From Streptomyces sp. CB02058 (GTDB taxonomy: Bacteria; Actinomycetota; Actinomycetes; Streptomycetales; Streptomycetaceae): a stretch of DNA of 64,000 nucleotides. Both the position numbers and the translations under genes were made by a program. The stretch lies in contig NZ_LIPG01000002.1 in assembly GCF_001905505.1 (NCBI RefSeq), forward strand, positions 868,001 through 932,000. Direction: 5' to 3'. The notes below the pieces were generated by a model. That model had not been told where the DNA came from. It was given only the letters and a program-made list of their open reading frames with translations, and ran no database searches. Each line of letters begins with the position of its first letter. Position 1 is the stretch's first letter. Positions 59,414 to 64,000 of this stretch are shown here, in pieces.

Positions 59414-60487
59414 ATGGCCGGAACGTCCCGACGTCACTTCTCCCGCACGGCCTGCGCCTCATGCCTGGCCGTGATGATCGCGGTGCCGGGCCTCGGCACC
59501 GCGGCGGCGGCCCCTGCCGCCGCTCACCTCGCGCCCGCACCGCACGGCACGTCCCCGCCGCCCCCGCCGACCCCGGAGCCCGAGGACACGCCTCCGCCCG
59601 AGGAAACACCGCCGCCCGAGGACACGCCCCCACCTGAGGACACACCGCCGCCCGAGGACACGTCGGAGCCTCCGGACACCCCGCCGCCGTCGGACGCGCC
59701 CGACACAGCGGAGTCGCAGAAGCCCGAGGAGCTGAAGCAGGAGGCCCAGGCCCGGGTGGCGAAGGCGCCGGAGGAGGTCAAGGAGGACGTCGAGAAGGCG
59801 GTGACGAAGATGCTGTCCCTCATCGACGACCCGCGCACGACGCCCGAGGACCGGGCCGCGTACGTGAGCATCGTGGCGGGGATCACCGCGGCGCTGAAGA
59901 TGGTCGAGGATCCCCGCGCGACGCCCGAGGACCGGGCCACGAACACGAGGATCGCGGGGAAGATCTCCACCTCGGCCTCGTCGTTGTCGGTCTCCAGGTC
60001 GTCGAGCGCGCCGCAGACCCTGGTGCCGTCAAAGCCTCTCGCAGACGTCTCCCAGGCGGTGTCGGGGCTCGCTGATCCGCGTACGACACCGACGGATCCG
60101 AAGGACAGGAAGCGGATCCAGCAGATCGTCGAGGAGACCTGCGACGCGCTGAAGGTGTACGAGGACCCCGAGGCGTCGCCGGAGGAGCGGGAAGAGGCGA
60201 AGAAGAAGCTGGAGGAGCGGACCGAAGCGCTCAGGAACGCCCTCTACCTGGAGCTGGTGAAGGAGATCAAGCGCTACAAGCCGTCGGCGAGCTGCTCCGA
60301 CGCGATAGAGGACCGGACGCGACAGGTCGGCTGGGCGGACGGTTCTCTCTGGGGTCTTTCCGACCGCTCCTGCGCCGCGCCCCTCGCCGCGGGTGCCCGC
60401 CAGGAGAGCTCGGAGTGGCACGAGCTCATGGAATGCGTGCTCAGGGACCCGTTCACCACCTGCGTGCGTTACGTGCCCGAGGACTGA
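59414..60487 (+). CDS. Secreted proline-rich protein with DPRxTPEDR repeats, unknown function
   Basis: 357 residues from ATG 59414 (GGAG upstream). Signal peptide (residues 1-35), then PPPEDTPPPEDT-type Pro/Glu/Thr repeats (about 45-95) that could span the wall, then an acidic helical region containing IDDPRTTPEDRAAY, VEDPRATPEDRATN, LADPRTTPTDPKDR and YEDPEASPEERE at intervals of 30-90 residues. Lys/Glu-rich helices follow, and the C-terminus has four Cys (ASCSDAI, RSCAAP, MECVLRDP, TTCVRY). I recognise no enzyme family. It converges on the pentapeptide gene with 19 bases between stops. Confidence 0.8.
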   Translation: MAGTSRRHFSRTACASCLAVMIAVPGLGTAAAAPAAAHLAPAPHGTSPPPPPTPEPEDTPPPEETPPPEDTPPPEDTPPPEDTSEPPDTPPPSDAPDTAESQKPEELKQEAQARVAKAPEEVKEDVEKAVTKMLSLIDDPRTTPEDRAAYVSIVAGITAALKMVEDPRATPEDRATNTRIAGKISTSASSLSVSRSSSAPQTLVPSKPLADVSQAVSGLADPRTTPTDPKDRKRIQQIVEETCDALKVYEDPEASPEEREEAKKKLEERTEALRNALYLELVKEIKRYKPSASCSDAIEDRTRQVGWADGSLWGLSDRSCAAPLAAGARQESSEWHELMECVLRDPFTTCVRYVPED

Positions 60488-60506
60488 ACGCCCCTCACCG
60501 GCACAC

Positions 60507-61613
60507 TCAGCGTTGCGACGGCGACAGCCCGCGGACCCCGTCCAGCTTCGCGCCCTCGAGGCGGGCGTCGGTCAGGATCGCCCCCGTGAGATCCGCTCCC
60601 GTCAGGTCCGCTCCGGTCAGATCGGCGCCCGTCAGGTCCGCCAGGGTCAGTTCCGCGGAGTTCAGGCGGGCACCGGACAGGTCCGCGTCCTCCAGGTCCG
60701 CACTCCTCAGGTAGGCGCCGGTCAGATTCGCGTCCTGGAGGACCGCCTTCTCCAGGACCGTGCTGTTCAGGTAGGTGCCGCTCAGATCCGCACCGCCCAG
60801 ACGCGCGGATTCGAGGTCCGCGGAGGTCAGATTCGCCGCGGTCAGAAGGGCATCGGACAGGACCGCCCCCGCCAGCCCCGCTGCGAGCAGGGACGCGTCG
60901 GACAGGTCCGTGGTGCGCAGGACCGCGCCGTCCAGATCCGCGCCGGCCAGGTTCGCATGGCTCAGATCGGCGCCGCTCAGGTCCGATTCGCGGAAATCGG
61001 CGTCCGCGAACTCGCTTCTGCCCGTACCCGGCGTCAGCCCGCGCAGATCCGTGCGGCTCAGATCGAGTACGAGCTCGTCGCCGGCCGGCGGCCGTTCGGC
61101 CAGGACGTGCATCACCGCTTCGATGTCTGTCGCAGGCGTGGCATCGGGAGAAGGGGACGGCTGCTTCTCGCTGCCCTTCTCCGGAAGCGGTGCGTGCCGG
61201 CGCACATAGGCCGTCAGGACGGAGACGATCGTGGCGCGGTCGCGGGTGGAGTCCTGCATGATGCGCTCCAGGGCGTAGATCCCCCCGAGGCGCACGTCCA
61301 GGGAGTCCGATCCCAGATTGGTGATGGCCGCGTTGAACCGGTTGGTGATCTGCCCCTGCTCGCTGATCCGCAGTTCCTTGTTCGCCTGTCCCACCTGCAT
61401 CCAGGTGAACAGCAGTGCGGCCAGCGCTGCCAGTCCCGGCAGGCTGACCGCCACCAGCCCCATCCATTCCGCCCGGCTGCGGGACTTCCCCGGTCCGTTC
61501 CCGTCCGGCCGGGGCCGTCGCCCGTTCCGGGGCTGACGAGGCTCCTTCCCGGAACGCCGACGCGCGATCCGGCGCAGCCGTCCGATGCCACGCTTCTCCG
61601 TCACCTTCCCCAT
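60507..61613 (-). CDS. Membrane pentapeptide-repeat protein
   Basis: 368 residues. A very basic start, one membrane helix (WMGLVAVSLPGLAALAALLFTWMQV, about 50-74), a conserved linker ISEQGQITNRFNAAITNLGSDSLDVRLGGIYALERIMQDSTRD, a Ser/Pro stretch, and then about 25-30 pentapeptides (A[D/N]Lxx, for example GADLTGADLTGADLTGADLTGAI) from about residue 190 to 360 forming a right-handed quadrilateral beta-helix. The linker plus repeats are a widespread actinobacterial family without known function. DNA-mimic activity is possible but unproven. Confidence 0.88.
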   Translation of the reverse strand: MGKVTEKRGIGRLRRIARRRSGKEPRQPRNGRRPRPDGNGPGKSRSRAEWMGLVAVSLPGLAALAALLFTWMQVGQANKELRISEQGQITNRFNAAITNLGSDSLDVRLGGIYALERIMQDSTRDRATIVSVLTAYVRRHAPLPEKGSEKQPSPSPDATPATDIEAVMHVLAERPPAGDELVLDLSRTDLRGLTPGTGRSEFADADFRESDLSGADLSHANLAGADLDGAVLRTTDLSDASLLAAGLAGAVLSDALLTAANLTSADLESARLGGADLSGTYLNSTVLEKAVLQDANLTGAYLRSADLEDADLSGARLNSAELTLADLTGADLTGADLTGADLTGAILTDARLEGAKLDGVRGLSPSQR

Positions 61614-61675
61614 GGCACGTCACGGAGCGGGAACGGCGGCGGTGCCACACCGCCCGGGCACACGAACGGGCGTGC

Positions 61676-62929
61676 TCACTCGCCCTTGGCGGTCTGCGGG
61701 ACGTCCGGTGCCGCGTCGGGCTCGGGTGCCCGCGCGGGGTGGGCCTCGGAGCGCGTGGTGCGGGAGGCGCCGATGGCCGGGGCGAGGAAGACCGCGACGG
61801 CGACGAAGGCCAGCACGACGATCATGGCCGAGCGCAGGCCGTAGTGGTCGCCCAGGAAGCCGAGGCCGGGGGGCCCGACGAGGAAGGCGATGTAGCCGAT
61901 CATCGCCACCAGGCTGACGCGGGCCGCCGAGTCGGGGCCGGAGTCGCCGGCCGCGGAGAGGGCGACGGGGAAGCCGAGCGAGGCCCCCAGACCCCAGAAG
62001 AGCACGGCGGCACCGGCGAGGACGGGGGAGTCGGCGAAGATGACGAGCGCGAGTCCGAGGGCCGCGGACAGCGCGCTGGCCCGGACGACGGGGGCGCGGC
62101 CGAAGCGGTCGATGAAGAAGCCGCCGCCGAAGCGGCCGAGGGTCATGGCGGCGGCGAAGCCCGCGTAGACCGCCGATCCCAGGGCCGGGTCCACGCCGTG
62201 GCCGTCGACCATGAGCAGCGGCAGCCAGTCGTTGGCGGCGCCCTCGGCCAGTGCCATGGCGAGGATGATGCCGCCGATCAGCAGCAGACGCCGGTCCTTC
62301 CAGACCGCCGCCCGCGCCGGTGCCGCGCCGCCGTCGGCGGACCGGGCGCCCCTGGTCCTGCCGACCCCGGAGGGGATGGCGCGGAAGGCGTACACGAACA
62401 TGCCGGCGGTGACGACGGCCATGGCGCCCAGGTGCCACTGCACGGGGAACTCGACGGCCGTGCACAGGATGCCGAGGCTCGCTCCCACGACGGTGCCGAG
62501 GCTGAAGAAGCCGTGCAGGGTGGGCAGCACCGTCCGGCCGGCGAGCTGCTCGACCTCGGCGCCGTCGATGTTGACCGCGACTTCCGAGCCTCCCATGCCG
62601 GCTCCGAAGAGGAACAGCCCGGCCGTGACGGCCGGGGCGGAGGAGAGCATGGCCCCGGTGCCGATGACCGCCAGGCCGAGGATGACGGTCGTCGTCCCCA
62701 CGCCCATGACCGGCCTGGTCCCGAACCGCGCCACCAGCGCCCCGGAGCTGAGGATGCCGAGCATGGAGCCGACGGACAGGCCGAACAGGACCAGCCCCAT
62801 CTGCGCGGTGGAGGCGCCCAGTTGGTCCCTGATGTCCGGCGTCCGCGTGACCCAGGAGGATATCGACAAGCCGGGCACGAGGAAGAAGAGGAACAACGCC
62901 GTTCTGCGGCGGCGGGTGGCCAGGTCCAT
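61676..62929 (-). CDS. MFS transporter, YbjJ-like
   Basis: 417 residues from ATG 62929; GTG 62947 would add six residues, and neither has a good ribosome site. The start DLATRRRRTALFLFFLVPGLSISSWVTRTPDIRDQLGASTAQMGLVLFGLSVGSMLGILSSG is the mark of the YbjJ/FucP-side group. GAGMGGSEVAVNIDGAEVEQ and EGAANDWLPLLMVDG are also characteristic. Its substrate is unknown (sugars or drugs). It follows the TetR gene at 63075 on the same strand with a palindrome between. Confidence 0.9.
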   Translation of the reverse strand: MDLATRRRRTALFLFFLVPGLSISSWVTRTPDIRDQLGASTAQMGLVLFGLSVGSMLGILSSGALVARFGTRPVMGVGTTTVILGLAVIGTGAMLSSAPAVTAGLFLFGAGMGGSEVAVNIDGAEVEQLAGRTVLPTLHGFFSLGTVVGASLGILCTAVEFPVQWHLGAMAVVTAGMFVYAFRAIPSGVGRTRGARSADGGAAPARAAVWKDRRLLLIGGIILAMALAEGAANDWLPLLMVDGHGVDPALGSAVYAGFAAAMTLGRFGGGFFIDRFGRAPVVRASALSAALGLALVIFADSPVLAGAAVLFWGLGASLGFPVALSAAGDSGPDSAARVSLVAMIGYIAFLVGPPGLGFLGDHYGLRSAMIVVLAFVAVAVFLAPAIGASRTTRSEAHPARAPEPDAAPDVPQTAKGE

Positions 62930-62985
62930 CAGGCACGTGTCTTTCACGAGTACGCGGGAGGGCGGAGCTCGCCCCGGGTTATGTA

Positions 62986-62999
62986 TGTACGAACGTACA
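62986..62999. promoter_or_regulatory. Palindrome upstream of the YbjJ-like MFS gene
   Basis: TGTACG (62986-62991) AA CGTACA (62994-62999), 14 bp perfect, 57 bases before the MFS ATG and next to an A+T-rich -10-like TACATA on the minus strand. A TetR-type operator is likely. Confidence 0.55.
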
Positions 63000-63074
63000 C
63001 TCCTGGGTGCGGGAGAGGAAGCGGCCTCCGTGCGGGGCGTATCCGCCGTCGGTCACCGCGCCGAGGGCGGGCCC

Positions 63075-63665
63075 TCAGTCGAAGGCCCGGCCCATCTCGT
63101 CGAGGATCTCGTCGATGACCTCGCCCGGCCCCCGCGTCAGGTCCTCTTCGATCCAGGTGCGCATCGCGGTCCGCACCGAGGAGAGGAACGCGGCGGCCAG
63201 GACCACCGGGCGCACCGGGCCGCTCCCTGGGGGCTCGCGCAGCGCCACGGCGTCGGCCAGATCCCGCTCCAGCGCCGCGTGGTTGGCGAGCTGGCGGGCC
63301 AGGAGCGAGGGGTGGCGCAGGGCCAGCCTCGTGCGGACCGCCCACTCCCGCTCGGGCGGCGCGGCGTCCGCCGAGAACTCGGCCACCGCCGCCCTGAGCG
63401 CCGTCCAGGCCGGTTCGTCCGCCGGGCGGTTCCGTACGTTCCGGACCAGCGAGCCGATCATCTGCTCCTCGCCGTAGAGGAGGGCGTCCTCCTTGTTCGT
63501 GAAGTAGTTGGAGAAGGTTCTGCGGGAGATCCCGGCCGCGTCGGCGACCGCCTCGACCGTCACATGGTCGAAACCGAGCTCGACCGTCAGCCGCATCGTC
63601 GCTTCGTGCACGGCCTGCCTGGTGGCGGCCTTCTTGCGTTCCCGCAGTCCCACAGGGCTCTCCAT
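63075..63665 (-). CDS. TetR/AcrR family regulator
   Basis: 196 residues from ATG 63665. HTH: TRQAVHEATMRLTVELGFDHVTVEAVADAAGISRRTFSNYFTNKEDALLYGEEQM. The C-terminal domain (WAVRTRLALRHPSLLARQLANHAALERDLADAVALR ... AMRTWIEEDL) matches TetR_C_17-like proteins of Streptomyces. It lies between two MFS genes and is divergent from the one at 63773, with two imperfect TTGCnCA-type sites in the gap. An in-frame ATG at 63725 is inside those sites and is not used here. Confidence 0.9.
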   Translation of the reverse strand: MESPVGLRERKKAATRQAVHEATMRLTVELGFDHVTVEAVADAAGISRRTFSNYFTNKEDALLYGEEQMIGSLVRNVRNRPADEPAWTALRAAVAEFSADAAPPEREWAVRTRLALRHPSLLARQLANHAALERDLADAVALREPPGSGPVRPVVLAAAFLSSVRTAMRTWIEEDLTRGPGEVIDEILDEMGRAFD

Positions 63666-63693
63666 GGGGCCATTATCTACGGCCGAGGAAAAC

Positions 63694-63732
63694 TTGCACA
63701 GTGAGCAAAATTGCCCAATGTGCATGTATGAT
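63694..63732. promoter_or_regulatory. Two operator-like sites and a -10 between TetR and MFS genes
   Basis: TTGCACA-G-TGAGCAA (63694-63708) and TTGCCCA-A-TGTGCAT (63711-63725) are imperfect copies of one inverted repeat, 17 bases apart. TATGAT (63727-63732) is a perfect -10 for the plus-strand pump. The layout fits repression of both divergent genes by the TetR protein. Confidence 0.6.
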
Positions 63733-63772
63733 GAAGGCTCTCCCTGGCTCTCGAATCTTCCGGAGGTTGCGC

Positions 63773-64000
63773 GTGAGCGCAGATACGGCAGCGCCGACCG
63801 GCGTCGCGCCGATGGATCACCGTCATGTGCTGCGGGCGCTGAGCGGGCTGCTCATCGTGCTGTTCGTGGCGATGATCAGCAGTACGGTCGTCTCGGTCGC
63901 CCTCCCGCAGATCATCGGCTCGCTCAACGGCACGCAGTCGCAGTACACCTGGGTGGTCACCGCGACGCTGCTGGCCTCCACGGCCTCGACGCCCATCTGG
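63773..64000 (+). CDS. MFS drug exporter, DHA2 family, N-terminal part (3' end outside window)
   Basis: 76 codons from GTG 63773 (GGAGG 7 bases upstream), open to the right edge of the window. SADTAAPTGVAPMDHRHVLRALSGLLIVLFVAMISSTVVSVALPQIIGSLNGTQSQYTWVVTATLLASTASTPIW contains the first membrane helix and the DHA2 start signature (SSTVVSVALPQI, corresponding to D1). The divergent TetR gene is its probable repressor. Everything beyond the second helix is unseen. Confidence 0.85.
   Translation, partial: MSADTAAPTGVAPMDHRHVLRALSGLLIVLFVAMISSTVVSVALPQIIGSLNGTQSQYTWVVTATLLASTASTPIW

Noticed and set aside
1..64000. CRISPR arrays, insertion sequences, phage genes, rRNA and tRNA
   Set aside because: None was found on either strand: no regularly spaced repeats, no transposase-like proteins and no cloverleaf candidates.

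Overview
The window is about 73% G+C, with strong G/C bias at third codon positions, frequent GTG starts, many ATGA stop/start overlaps, a complete conservon, DtxR/DmdR-type iron boxes and a SARP-type regulator. All of this points to a Streptomyces chromosome. The order phoD ... hmuTUV/htaA ... heme oxygenase ... map ... SARP ... panB ... nadE ... glnA2 resembles, from memory, one part of the S. coelicolor core chromosome. No tRNA, rRNA, insertion sequence, phage gene or CRISPR array was seen. Most of the window reads as core sequence with local accessory genes. Both ends cut genes: the cvnA-like kinase at the left and an MFS pump at the right.

Layout. 1-3321: conservon cvnABCD translationally coupled to a cytochrome P450 that lacks the usual ExxR motif. 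It converges on a sesquiterpene synthase (3388-4419) that resembles my memory of epicubenol synthase. 4635-12230: small enzymes (PPOX-fold protein, two GNATs, aldo/keto reductase, PhzF, SDR), a divergent MFS/TetR pair with a clear operator, and a small secreted lamin-tail protein. 12373-22992: PhoD phosphatase, Gfo/Idh oxidoreductase, Bcr-type MFS, APH-like kinase, a secreted propeller-like protein, Rsm22-type methyltransferase, VOC protein, dimethylargininase, a TetR regulator and a degenerate prim-pol protein. 23008-31752: a lipoprotein, then a heme-uptake island (hmuTUV, two HtaA-domain surface proteins, heme oxygenase) with two iron boxes. 31921-35740: methionine aminopeptidase, F420-dependent NADP reductase, small proteins and a site-2 protease. 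35875-42063: SARP-NB-ARC-TPR regulator, a DrrAB-type ABC exporter with a perfect 20-bp palindrome upstream, and panB. 42265-51874: an MFS/TetR pair, an EEP-family membrane protein, three adjacent MFS pumps (one CmlR-like with a possible leader ORF), an aldo/keto reductase and its divergent HTH regulator. 51973-59154: nadE, multicopper oxidase, CBS protein, coupled DUF305/DUF3105 proteins and glnA2. 59414-64000: a secreted proline-rich repeat protein facing a membrane pentapeptide-repeat protein, then MFS, TetR and MFS.

How the genes work together. The heme island is the best-defined system. HtaA proteins would capture heme in the wall, HmuTUV would import it, heme oxygenase would release the iron, and a DtxR/DmdR-type repressor would control both promoters. 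The conservon, P450 and terpene synthase may form a signalling or terpenoid module, but only adjacency supports that. At least four transporters have operator-like palindromes, and three of them lie next to a TetR gene. Eight MFS pumps in 64 kb make drug and metabolite efflux the dominant accessory theme. I found no large wholly new system. The least explained items are the P450 without ExxR, the degenerate prim-pol, the DPRxTPEDR-repeat protein with its pentapeptide neighbour, and the palindrome upstream of the DrrAB-type exporter.
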